From NCBI RefSeq assembly GCF_009905375.1, contig NC_133647.1:45814506-45878505 (forward strand): a stretch of DNA of 64,000 nucleotides, given 5' to 3'. Shown here piece by piece: positions 44,614 to 55,334 of this stretch. Source of the stretch: Apium graveolens (Eukaryota > Streptophyta > Magnoliopsida > Apiales > Apiaceae). Each line of letters opens with the position of its first letter. Position 1 is the stretch's first letter. Below the pieces are notes generated by a model, which worked only from the letters and a program-made list of their open reading frames with translations, searched no databases and was not told the origin of the DNA. A program made the position numbers and the translations under genes.

Positions 44614-47019
44614 TCAAGTTGATTTTGGTACCCAAGTTTCCTTGGGTCCAACCTTGTTAGTCTTTTTCCTAGACTTCATTCCTCCTGCATCTTTTGACTT
44701 AGGTAACTTTGGGTCAACCTTGATCTCAGATGTGGTTGGTTGAAGTGTAGGGTTAGTCACAGAATCACTTAGCACATTTGATTGAATTTGATAAGGCATG
44801 GATTATGCAAACATGTTATTCTATATAGGCATATTGTATGGCATTTGAGGCATACTAAATGCAGTAAAATAAGGATTATTAATATATGGCATGTTTGCAA
44901 AATGTGCATGGAGATTCTGATGAGACATAACAGGCATAGCATGCAGAGGTGACATAGACATGTTAGGCATGGAGGGATTTGAAGGCATGGGAGCATTTCT
45001 AACAGATTTGCAATTATCAGATAGGTGATTAACACTTTTACAATGCACACAGCTTTTTCTAGGAGCATACCTATCAGGTGTGTAATTGTTATGTTTATTA
45101 ATCCCTACCTTCCCATTTCTTTTAGATTTTCTTTTAATTTCCTTCTTATCCTCAACCAACTTAAGCCTATTTTTCAGCTGATCTAAAGTCATGTGTCCTA
45201 TATTCACCTTACTGGCATCTTTGGATGTGCTAGCTCCTCCTTTGACAAAGTTCTTGAGAGTAGAATCATTCTTCTTATTAAGGTTTTTATTTTTAATATT
45301 ACTTTCCTGTTTTAATTGATGAGCCTTCAACGGATGCTCCTTTTCTTCCTTCAACGGATAACTTTCATCATCCGTTGATTCCACATCCGTTGACAATCCA
45401 TCAATTAATTCTAATTCCTTTTCGTTTTTCTTCCAGGCATCCTCACAGAATGATTCAATTCCCTGAACCTTGGTAATTTGAACACTAACATCCCTAGATG
45501 TTTTCCAGGCCTTGATTACCTCTTACTCACTTTCTAACTATTTAGAAAGAATTTCTAATTTCTTAACAGCTTCTTCTAGTTCACTCTCAACAGTCAAGCA
45601 TTTAAGTTTAATCTTTTCAAGCTCAATTACCTGATTCTCTAACACAACATTCCTATCACTTAAAAACACATTATTCACTTTGATCCTAGTGTTTTCTTTA
45701 GCTAGTGATTTAAGGGAAACACGCAAATGATATAATTCATTGGACATATCATTTATGGCTTCATTGCATTCATGTTTAGAAAGCTGAGAGAGATCAGTAG
45801 TAATTACCTGGTTGCTTGATGAACTAGTTTCATTTTCATCAGAATTAGCCAACAGGGCTAGGTTGACATATTCCACATCATCATCTTCATTGACCCCATC
45901 TGCTGCCCAATCATCTTGAGTGAGAAAAGCTCTTTCCTTTTGTTTGAGCAAATCAAAATACTTTTTCTTGTAATCAACTTGCTCAAATTTCTTTTTATCA
46001 GAGGTTGGCTTCCTACACTCACTTGCAAAGTGTCCACTCATGCCACAGTTATAACATTTGAACTTGGATTTGTCCACCATGTTTTTGTTTGGCTTAGTGA
46101 ATTTTGTATTTTTCCTGAACTTCATCTTTGCAAACCTCCTGGACAGAAAAGCCAGATGTTCATCAATATCACCAGAGTCATCCTGACTGGAATTGTCTTC
46201 ATCCTCAGCTACTTGCTCTTTACCCTTGCTTGATTCTGATTTGCTTGTGCCAATTTTGAGACTTGGCATTATCTTTTCCTCATTCCTGGCTTCAACCTTC
46301 TCACTGTCAGCTACAAGTGCAACTGATCCTTCTTTTCTCTTTCCCTTTTCCAATAGCTCATCTTGCTCCATCTCAAGTTCATATGTCTTCAAAATTCCAT
46401 ATAATCTTTCAAGTGTGAAGTCCTTATAATCTTGAGAATTTCTTAGAGAAATAGTCATAGGCTTCCATTCCTTTGGTAGAGACCTTAGAAATTTTAAATT
46501 GGAGTCCTTGACTTGGTAAATTCTCCCATACAGCTTCAATCCATTCAACAGTTTCTGAAATCTGTTGAAGGTATCATTCAATGATTCTTCTTCTTCAAAG
46601 TGAAAATATTCATACTGTTGAATGAGAAGCTGCATTTTGTTTTCTCTAACTTGCTCAGTGCATTCACAGATAAGCTACACAGTATCCCAAATTTCCTTAG
46701 CAGTTTGGCTGTTGATGACATTGTCAAACATATCTTGATCCAGGCTATTAAACAGAATGTTCATGGCTTTCTTGTCCTTGTGGACCTCTTCAATATCTTC
46801 AACAGTCCATTCTGCCTTTGGCTTGGGAATAGACTGTCCAACAGCAACTGTTGCAGAAGCAGCTGTTGCCACCTTTTGTGGGATGTGAGGACCATTCTCA
46901 ATGCAGTTGATGTAGCTTTCATCTTGAGAGAGAAGATGTAAATGCATCTTCACCTTCCAGTGATGATAGTTATCTCTTTCCAGGATTGGAATCTTTACAC
47001 CAATATCCTTCTTACTCAT
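44614..47019 (-). pseudogene. element 4 gag
   Basis: It starts at ATG 47019 (MSKKDIGVKIPIL) and shares one frame down to about 44614, broken by stops near 46675, 45538, 45523, 44821 and 44807. N-terminal blocks: YHHWKVKMHLHL and TAKEIWDTV, then FHFEEEESLNDTFNRFQKLL. One CCHC zinc knuckle (CYNCGMSGHFASEC, near 46020-46060) and a second Cys/His block (CVHCKSVNHLSDNC) bind RNA. A Leu-rich coiled coil lies between them. It ends in WVPKST just before the CAGGG element. Long Gag proteins with coiled coils are usual in Sireviruses. Confidence 0.88.
45328..45392 (-). repeat. TATCCGTTGA cluster in gag
   Basis: Four copies, two in each orientation (near 45327, 45351, 45370, 45385). They are read in frame as STD and as YPLK or HPLK in a charged linker between the coiled coil and the second Cys/His block. 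Confidence 0.88.
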
Positions 47020-47058
47020 GATGTTAGCAGAATAGATCTTTAAACTCTTTGTATGTTA

Positions 47059-47079
47059 AGAGCAGGCTCTGATACCAAT
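47059..47079 (-). promoter_or_regulatory. primer binding site of element 4
   Basis: The minus strand after the LTR reads ATTGGTATCAGAGCCTGCTC, complementary to the 3' end of initiator Met-tRNA. Confidence 0.88.
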
Positions 47080-48180
47080 TGTTATTCCCAGTGGACTAAC
47101 AATGAGATTTACAGAAGGGGGGTTGAATGTAAATCTCAAAACGTTTTCAAGTTTTGAGCAGTTTCTAAGGCTAAGTGTTTTTGAGAACAAGTGTGTGAAT
47201 TGCTTGAAGCTAATACAGACAGATATATATTCAAACACAAATGTAAAGAACACAAAGAACTTAAAAACTTTTCTGGTGGATTTGTTGTTCCACCAGAGAT
47301 GTGTTATTTCAGAAAATCTGTGATTCAAAGAATTAAATCACAGCTGCTTCCTAGTACAAACTAGATGATTTTCTCTCTGGATATTTTTAAACAGCTCAGA
47401 AAAATTCTTTTCTAATTACTAGCTACTACTTGTTTTATATATCACCAAGTTTACAAGTGATGACAAAACTGTAAAATACAATTAAAAAGATTCTTCACAT
47501 GTTTCTTCTTCATTTCTCTATCAAATGCAATTTAGGCTTGGCTGTAGATCTTTGAATACTTCCTTGTTTGCATCAGAATGGAAATGCTGCATTTTCTTGA
47601 TTCCTCCTAGAGGCTTCCAGATTTCAGTTTGTCTCTGTCAACCCACGTGCCTCTGTCAGCTTGTGAATTGTCATTATCAACTGCTAATGAACTAAGCATC
47701 TGTTGAAGCTTTCATCCGTTGATGCCTTATCCGTTGAGGCTTTATCCGTTGAAGCTTTATCCGTTGATGCATTATCAGTTAAAGTCTTTATCCGTTGAAG
47801 CACTCATCCGTTGATGGATATTATCCGTTGAAGCATTAGAGACATCTGTTAAAGCTTTGTTTCTTATCCGTTGAAGGTCTTCAATATCAGTTAATACTTC
47901 TTCACTTATACAAAATTACAAGGCATGAAATATTTACAATTAGCCCTCCTATTTGCATATCCACTAGTAGTCAACATGACTGATAATTTCCTATAACATC
48001 TAAGAATTACAACTTGAATCCAGAGAATGAAATGTGCTACAATACTAAACTTATTGCTAAGTAAAGCTACTCCTTCAACGGATAGCCAAGATGGTCTTAT
48101 CCGTTGAGGCTACAAACACTAGATTTTTATTTAAGTGTTTTGTTTAACTTATCATCGAACTAATACACATATTCCTAACA
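47080..48180 (-). repeat. 5' LTR of element 4
   Basis: 1,101 bases, near identical to 34920-36021. About ten exact ATCCGTTGA copies (mostly 47715-47880). Minus-strand TATATAAAA at 47433-47441. Several differences from the other LTR fall within motif copies (for example CAGTTAA for CAGTTGA). Confidence 0.93.
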
Positions 48181-51100
48181 TAATATAAACATTTAATTAC
48201 CCCTTATAGGTACTACTCAGGATCTTTTAAGGTTAAGGTGTGAAAACAAGAACAACTTACCAACTTTATTACAACAATCCAAATAAACCGTCTTACAAAA
48301 CTTCTTTATACAAACCAGTTTTCTACATAAATTTTAAACTAAGTTCCTTTTATTCAAACCATATCTATAACTTATCCTACTACACCTACTATGGTATTTC
48401 AAAACTCTCTTCTGGGATTAGAATAAGCACCCTTGGTGCCAGAGGGTCTCGCTGCTTGACCCGCTTCTTGACTACTCGTGTCCGGATAAGTTTCATTCTC
48501 AACTTTAACTGAAAAATAAGGTGAACAACAATAATAGGGGTCAGCTAAAATTTGCTCAACAAGCCTGCAAAATTTATATATATAGAGTAAAGAGAGAAAG
48601 TTAAATGAACCAGTAATCCGCAAGTTCGTGCAATCACCTGCTTCTGTAAGGAATAACGAAAGCCACTATCGGTGAGTACTAAATAGACTAGACTGGACAC
48701 AAAAACCAATATATGCACTATAACCTGTTGATCAGCTAGGATATAGCGTGAATCTATACCCAACTGCATAGACCCACCAACATATAGGGTACCCAGGCTC
48801 TATGGCCTAATAATCAAGGTTCCGGTTCATACCCGACCCGCATCGTAACCATCCAGTCCATAGCTTAGCACCCGGAACAATCAGTATGCTTTTGATGTAT
48901 CCCAATATCGGAATATATCAGAGTATATGTATATATATGTATGTAACTATTGGAATATTAATAGAGGATTCAATGAATTAGGAAAAATCAGGAATCGAAA
49001 TGAAATAGGAATAAAGGAACAATAATTGTGTATCAGTGTTTGTGAACAAGAATAATCAAGGTATAGCTGTTAGGGAAAGTTGAAAGCAATTCACTAATCT
49101 GAACATAGAATAGGGGAAAAACTTGTCTAGCATCCGCTCCGCTTCAGGTAGTTCACAGCTCTCTATCTCTGGCTTGATTCGCCTTGTTGGTGTTGTTTCT
49201 ATCAAAGAGAGATACTCATTTAGTTTGATTATCAACGCAATCGTACTTCAGACTGAGACCTCATAGCCCTTATCGTCTACCCATACGATTCTATCTGACT
49301 CGTATATATAATTAGCTAACAATTAGGACGCAAGTAATCACGTAAATCACATAGCACATAAAGCACATAATTAATTTAGACTCACAAATATTTTTAGAAT
49401 CAAAATCGAACCTATATTCGCATTAACAACCAACTTCTGACTCGTTTCCTAATATTCCAGGATTTATTAGACTCGAGGCATAATTAATAAGGTCTCTAAA
49501 TGAATAGATATCATAACTCGACCCGCTCTCGAAAGAAATTATAATTTATAATTTTTTTTAATGGAATCGGGTCAGTTTTCTGAGTCTAAGGGTCTTCGTT
49601 TCGATTAAATCGGATAAACGGTTTAATTACTACGCAATAAACAAGGTTAAATCAATTATTAATCAATTATAATTAATTATTCACAAATAATTAATTAGAA
49701 ATTATATTTTTATATAATTATCTAGGAAGTATCATATTTTAAAATATTTTTTCCCTAATTTTTGGAATTAATTAGGATTTATTACAAATTATTCAAATAA
49801 ACTAATTAATGATAAAATAATTAATCACTTTAATTAAATAATTAGTAATTAAGAAATAATTACATAAATAAATAAATAAATAAATACATAAATAATAAAT
49901 TTCGAATTTCTGTAATAAGAAAATAATTTATAATTATTTACAAAATAAATCAGATAATTAATTATATTATTTATTGGATTTTCTAAATAATAAAAACTGA
50001 TTTTTCTGATTTTATAAAATAAAAACTAAATTAGAAAAATCAGAAATATTTCTTTAAGAAAACAATTCAGCAAAACAGGATCAAAGCCGGGTCGATCTTG
50101 GGTTGCTCAAGAACACCGCCGGCCAAACCCGGAATCCAGCGCCGGCGGGTCTTTCCGGCGATGCTCAGGCGGCTGAAACGACACCCCAAACACAGGGGTT
50201 TTTTTGCTGGTTTTCCTTCATTTTCAATCGACACCAACACAGGAATCCTCCTCCTTCTTCCTTCGTCGACTTTGAAGCCGGAATCTTCAAAGGACACGAC
50301 GGCGCCGACGAACACCAACCCAACTTCGGCGAGCTCGATTACGGGCAAATCATTCACCGTTTGGATCGAATTTTTCAGGGAAACAATTGCAAACAACATC
50401 CTAAACACTAATTAATCACTAACAACACGCCATAACCCCTAGAACGATTTCTCCGATCAGATTAACCATAACTCCGGCCAAAATCCAAACCAGCTATTTT
50501 GTACCTGAAAAATCACGAATAATAGCTTAAAATAAAGCTTAGAACATATACAACTAAACCCCTATCATCAAATCAATCGCAGATTACTGAAAATTCAAAA
50601 ACGATTAAAGTAAAACTTGCATAAACCCTAGAATATGAACAAGTAATTGAAGAATTCGTTTGATGCAATACATAGCATAAATCAATCATAAACAGTCATA
50701 GGAAACTATCCCACCCAGCAATTTCATCCCATAACCCCGCAATTAAAACCCCCCAATTTCAGTTTAAGAACCCTAAATTACCAAATCAAAAACTAAGCAT
50801 CAACACATGAAATTGATGATGTTAACATAAAGTATAGATCATAAGCTTCATTTTGGTTACTCATATGTGAGATTTGGACAACATAATCACTATGAAATCT
50901 TGGTTTGAATTCCTGGATTGTTCTTCACCAACATAAACAATTTCTTTATTTTCTGATTTTTTTATAATTAATTAATAATTAATTAGTAATTAATCAGCTA
51001 TTGATACTAGTAAAAAGAATACACCTAAATAAAATTAAGGCCCCAATTATACATCTAATAAAATTAATTGGCCCCAATTTTTATAATTTTTGGGTATTAA

Positions 51101-51597
51101 TTTTGAATTTTTAAATATTTAATAAATATAAAATATATGTCAAAAAATTTCAAAAATTGTAAAAAATACAAAATGCAAAGAAAAATGATATTTGATAATT
51201 TCATGATCCTATAAAAATAAAAATGTGATTTTTGTGGGGTTTTTGACACCCGAAGAGGCCCGAAAAAGTCGTTTTTCGCGAAACGAAAAAATTTGTAAAA
51301 CGTTTAGATGTTCAAAATATCGATATGGTATAGGCCATACTTAGCAAAATAAGGACAATGATTTTATATGAAATATCAGCTATTAAAAATACTGTTTGGG
51401 TCGTACAACCTTTGATATCAAAGCATTTAACTAGAATAAAACACTCGATAATTACCCGAAACACGTTCTGATCGAAACAAGATACACATAGCACATAACA
51501 TCTAGGGTTTTATGACTCAACACATTTACTGACATATTTAAACACATAAATCATCTTTATTAAGATATAATACAAGCGTAATTTCTCGGTCGTTACA
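48181..51597 (-). repeat. LTR of Tekay element 6, part 2
   Basis: After the TAATA target copy (48181-48185) it resumes the LTR begun at 34840 and ends at …GGTCGTTACA, as the element 3 LTR does at 28196. Together about 3.5 kb, some 0.8 kb longer than the LTR of element 3. Much of the difference lies in 50050-50950, with GC-rich words (GCCGGCC, CGCCGGCGGG). The acceptor-like TTTTTCAG (ending 48510), the TTGTTGAGC word (48549-48557) and a donor-like site mutated to GACAAGT (49121-49127) are present. ORFs of about 100 codons on both strands at 50067-50415 are LTR sequence, not supported genes. Confidence 0.82.
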
Positions 51598-51612
51598 TCC
51601 TCCCCCTTATTA
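51598..51612 (-). promoter_or_regulatory. polypurine tract of element 6
   Basis: The minus strand reads AATAAGGGGGAGGA into the LTR border, equivalent to 28197-28212. Confidence 0.78.
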
Positions 51613-51634
51613 GGATTCTGTCCTTAGAATTTTG

Positions 51635-51713
51635 CTAGGAAAATAACTGGGAATACTTTCTTAACATTTCACTTTCAAGCTCCCAGGTTGACTCTTTAAC
51701 CACGGGATTTCTC
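51635..51713 (-). pseudogene. Tekay element 6 pol, C-terminal end only
   Basis: The minus strand reads RNPVVKESTWELESEML and ends at TAG 51635-51637, the chromodomain-type tail of Tekay Pol. It is cut at 51713 by element 5. The rest of the gene should lie to the right of element 5, outside the window. Confidence 0.85.
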
Positions 51714-52307
51714 TGTTAGATATATTTGATAATGTCATGGCGAATATGATTTTTGTTTAGTTTTCAGATCTTACTTAAACAGGATAAATCAGTACTTACT
51801 GGAAGTCAGGACTTAAGGATATCGGTACTTATATTATCAGGAGATAATCATCAGAAGATGGATATCAGAACTTAAGTACTGAAGAACGTTCAGATAAGGA
51901 CAGCAGCTGATTAAAGGAAAGAAGATCGAGACAAACATAAGAAGAGATATGCATGAAGAAGGAATTCTATGAAGAATAGAATACTTGGAAGAAAAGATAT
52001 CTGATTGATATATTTTAGGAAGCAGAATTATATTCCATATCAATTAGCGATTATCTTGTAACTGTGTAGTATATAAACACAGACATAGGGTTTACACTAA
52101 AAGTGTTATCATATTCGAGAAGATTATTCATTGTAACCCTAGCAGCTCTCGTGATATTTGTTCATCACTGAGAGGTAACAGTTCCATACTGTAACAGAGT
52201 TTATTGTTTCAATAAAGTTTGTTTTCTGTTACTTGAGTTATTAAAGTTCGATTTGATTGTACTATACACTGTATTCACCCCCTCTACAGTGTGTGTGTGA
52301 CCTAACA
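51714..52307 (+). repeat. 5' LTR of element 5
   Basis: TGTTAGATATATTTGATAATG…GTGACCTAACA, 594 bases, short for a Sirevirus. TATATAAAC at 52070-52078 is a good TATA box. It contains ATCAGAACTTA-type words (near 51862), the reverse of the AAGTTCTGAT word that fills the post-pol region. Confidence 0.88.
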
Positions 52308-52321
52308 AGTGGTATCAGAGC
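52308..52321 (+). promoter_or_regulatory. primer binding site of element 5
   Basis: AGTGGTATCAGAGC directly after the LTR, complementary to the end of initiator Met-tRNA. Confidence 0.88.
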
Positions 52322-52363
52322 CTGTCTGTTAACACACAAACAGTTTAAGATCTAAACACAATC

Positions 52364-54680
52364 ATGTCTGACACAGAAACTCCAACTAAGCCCACCAAAA
52401 TTTCAAAGTCGGCATGAGACCATCAGAGTTCCCATATTGAGACCATCTGAATATCCCATATGGAAGGTGAGGATGACCATATTTCTGGAAGCAACAGATC
52501 CAGAATATCTTGATAGAATCAAGGAAGGGCCTCACAAACCAACCAAGCTCGTGGTTGCAGTTGCAGGTGAAGCAGCAAAGACTGTACCAAAGGAGAAGAG
52601 TGATTACACTGCTGAAGATATCGCATCAATTGCTAAGGATGCTAAGGTACGACACTTACTGCATAGTGCCATTGATAATGTAATGTCAAACAGGATAATA
52701 AAATGCAAGACTGCAAAGGAAATATGGGATGCCCTAGAAACAAGGTGTCAGGGAACTGATACGATTAAGAAGAACAGGAAGACAATACTCACTCAAGAAT
52801 ATGAACACTTTGACTCAAAGGCTAATGAGTCATTGACTGATTTATATGATAGATTTGTCAAACTCTTGAATGATCTATCACTGGTTGATAAGGAGTATGA
52901 TCTTGAAGATTCAAACCTTAAATTCCTGTTAGCTCTTCCGAAATGCTGGGATTTGAAGGCAACAACAATAAGAGACAACTAAAATCTTGATGAAACAACT
53001 CTTGATGAAATTTATGGAATGCTCAAGACTCATGAACTTGAGATGGAACAAAGAAGCAAGAGGAAAGGTGGAAAGTCAAGGACAGTTGCTCTTAAGGCTG
53101 AAGAAGAATCCCCCAAGGCAGCTACCTCAAGGAAAGACAAGGGTAAAGCTCTCTTCATAAAGTCTGATACTGAGTCATCAAGTTCTGAAAGTGATGATGA
53201 CTAAGAATCTGAAAGCCTGCCTGAGACAGATGCTGATGAAGAGATGATGAAGCTGTGCGCTCTTATGGTGAAAGGGATCACAAAGATTGCATACAGGAAG
53301 TTCAGGAATGGAAAGAAGTTTTCCAGGAAAGGCACAAGTTCTGATCAGAAGAATTTCAGAAGATCTGAGAGCAGAGGAGGAAAGTCTGACAGAGGAGATT
53401 ATACAAATGTCAAATGCTACAACTGTGGTGAAAAAGGCCATATATCTCCTGATTGCAAGAAAGTGAAGAGTGATAAAGGCAAGGCTCTTGTCACAAAGAA
53501 GAAAAGCTGGACAGACACCTCAGATTCTGAAAGTGAGGAGAATTATGCCTTGATGGCAAATGCTGATAAAGCAAGTGCTGAAAGCAGCTCTGAAGCTGCT
53601 GAATCAAAGGTACCTCAAACTACTTATGCCTTTCATACTGATGATATTAATGAGTTGAGGAGATATCTTAAAACCATGTTTGTTAGTTATAGAGATCAAA
53701 CTTTAACATGTGAAAGATTGACTTCTGAAAATCTTGCTTTTAAGAAAAGAAATGATTTCTTAGAAAAGGAGTAAGTCATGTTCCATCAAACTCAGAAAGA
53801 TAGAGATGACGCTTTTTATGTTAGGGACGAAGTGCTAAAAATGAATGAATCTCTAAAAACTGAGTTAGTAAAGGAAAAAGAAGTTATCAGGACTTGGACT
53901 AACTCTGGCAGAACAACTCAGAATTTGTTAAGTAGTGAAAACTGGAAAGAGGGCTTAGGTTATGGAGAGGATAAGAATGATAAAGGAACTGAAAGTATTA
54001 AGCTTGTAGTTGTTAAACAAAATCCAAAGTTAAAACCTGTCAAGTTTGTAGCTGTAAAGTCTGATAATGAGAAATTAGAAGTTAAAAAGGAATTAACTTC
54101 TGACAAACTAAAATAGGAAAAGACAGCTGAAGTAAATATAGGCTTAATGACAAAGAAGCAGCTTAAGCATAAGCTGAAAGATGTTAAGAATACAAACAAG
54201 GTAAAATCACCTAGGAAAAATAGGAATGGAAAGGAAGGAGTGAATAAAAATAATGATTATAAGCCTGTTCCTGAAGCTCCTAGGAAAACGTGTCATAACT
54301 GTGGAAGTTCTAACCATCTGGCTTCTTTTTGCAGGAAGAATAAGAACATAAACTCCTTACCTTCAAAGTCAGGAGTTAAAAGTCAGTCTGTTAGATATAA
54401 GCCACAAAATCCTTGTTTTCATTGTGGTAGTTTATGGCATTCCATTTATACTTGTTAGGAATATCATAGTTTGTACTATGATTATTATCAAATAAAACCT
54501 TCTTTAAAGAAAGTTTCCATTGTTCCTTTTAGTGTAAGTTCTGATTCAAAGTCTGATAGTGTAAATTCTGATAAGAAAAATGTTAACATAAACTCTGATG
54601 CTAAATCCGCTGCAAATGTTAACAAACTTAATAAGGCCAAAAGATCCAAGCAAGTCCGGGTCCTTAAAACTAATCATTAG
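52364..54680 (+). pseudogene. element 5 gag
   Basis: The original start is probably ATG 52364 (MSDTETPTKPTKISK). A 23-base tandem duplication (52416/52439) then shifts the frame, and the rest reads from 52437 in one frame to 54680 with stops near 52980, 53202, 53772, 54114 and 54456. Blocks: YPIWKVRMTIFLEATDPEYL, TAKEIWDALETRCQGT, a CCHC knuckle (CYNCGEKGHISPDC, ~53414-53455), a coiled-coil stretch, and two further Cys/His blocks (CHNCGSSNHLASFC; CFHCGSLWHSIYTC). Its plan matches element 4 Gag. Confidence 0.88.
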
Positions 54681-54692
54681 TGGTCTTTGTGA

Positions 54693-55334
54693 TTGCAGGG
54701 CAACAGGAAAAACATCCTAGTTCTGGACAGTGAATGTTCAGGACATATGACTGGAAATAAAGCCCTGCTATCAGACTTTGTGGAGAAAGCTGGCCCAAGT
54801 GTTTCTTATGGAGATGGCAATATTGGAAAAATATTAGGATATGGCAATATCAATCTTGGGAATGTCATCATTAAAAAAGTAGCTCTGGTCTCATGACTTA
54901 AACACAATCTGCTGAGTATAAGTCAAAACTGTGACAGAGGTTATCATGTGGATTTCTTTGAAGAACACTGTGAAGTTGTAAGTAAATCTAAAGGCAAAGT
55001 TGTTCTGAAAGGATACAGGCGTGGTAACATTTATGAAGCCAAGCTTTCAACAAGTAATGATGGTTCTGCAATCTGTCTGATAAGTAGAGCATCAATTGAA
55101 GAAAGCTCGAATTTGAACAAAAAACTCTCTCATTTAAATTTCAACAATATAAATGAACTAGTCAAGAAAGATCTTGTGAGAGGACTGCCAAAGTCAGTAT
55201 TTGCTCCTGATGGCCTTTGTGATTCTTGTCAGAAGGCTAAACAAAGAAAATCCTCATTCAAGACCAAGACTGAATCATCAATTCTTTAGCCTTATCACCT
55301 ACTACATGTTGATCTATTTGGTCCAGTAAATGTC
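54693..55334 (+). pseudogene. element 5 protease and pre-integrase
   Basis: In the same frame as gag. The protease active site reads LDSECSGHMTG, so the Gly of the DSG triad is Glu, which should abolish activity. A stop follows at 54894. The pre-integrase block reads KKLSHLNFNNINELVKKDLV and LCDSCQKAKQ, then a stop at 55287. Confidence 0.88.

Larger units (their letters stand above)
34920..48180 (-). mobile_element. Sirevirus-type copia element 4, complete
   Basis: 13.3 kb, minus strand, with two 1.1 kb LTRs, primer binding site, gag, pol, a very long post-pol ORF region and polypurine tract. Target duplication TAATA at 34915-34919 and 48181-48185. By eye the LTRs differ at roughly 35 to 40 positions (about 3%), so it is one of the younger insertions here. 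Gag has stops and pol has at least two frameshifts, while RT/RNase H (528 codons) and most of the post-pol ORF (840 codons) are open. It is peppered with the TATCCGTTGA motif. Confidence 0.93.

Noticed and set aside
50067..50415. Overlapping ORFs of 102-113 codons on both strands
   Set aside because: They lie in the GC-rich part of a Tekay LTR, overlap each other in three frames and show no domain. GC-rich sequence lacks stops by chance.
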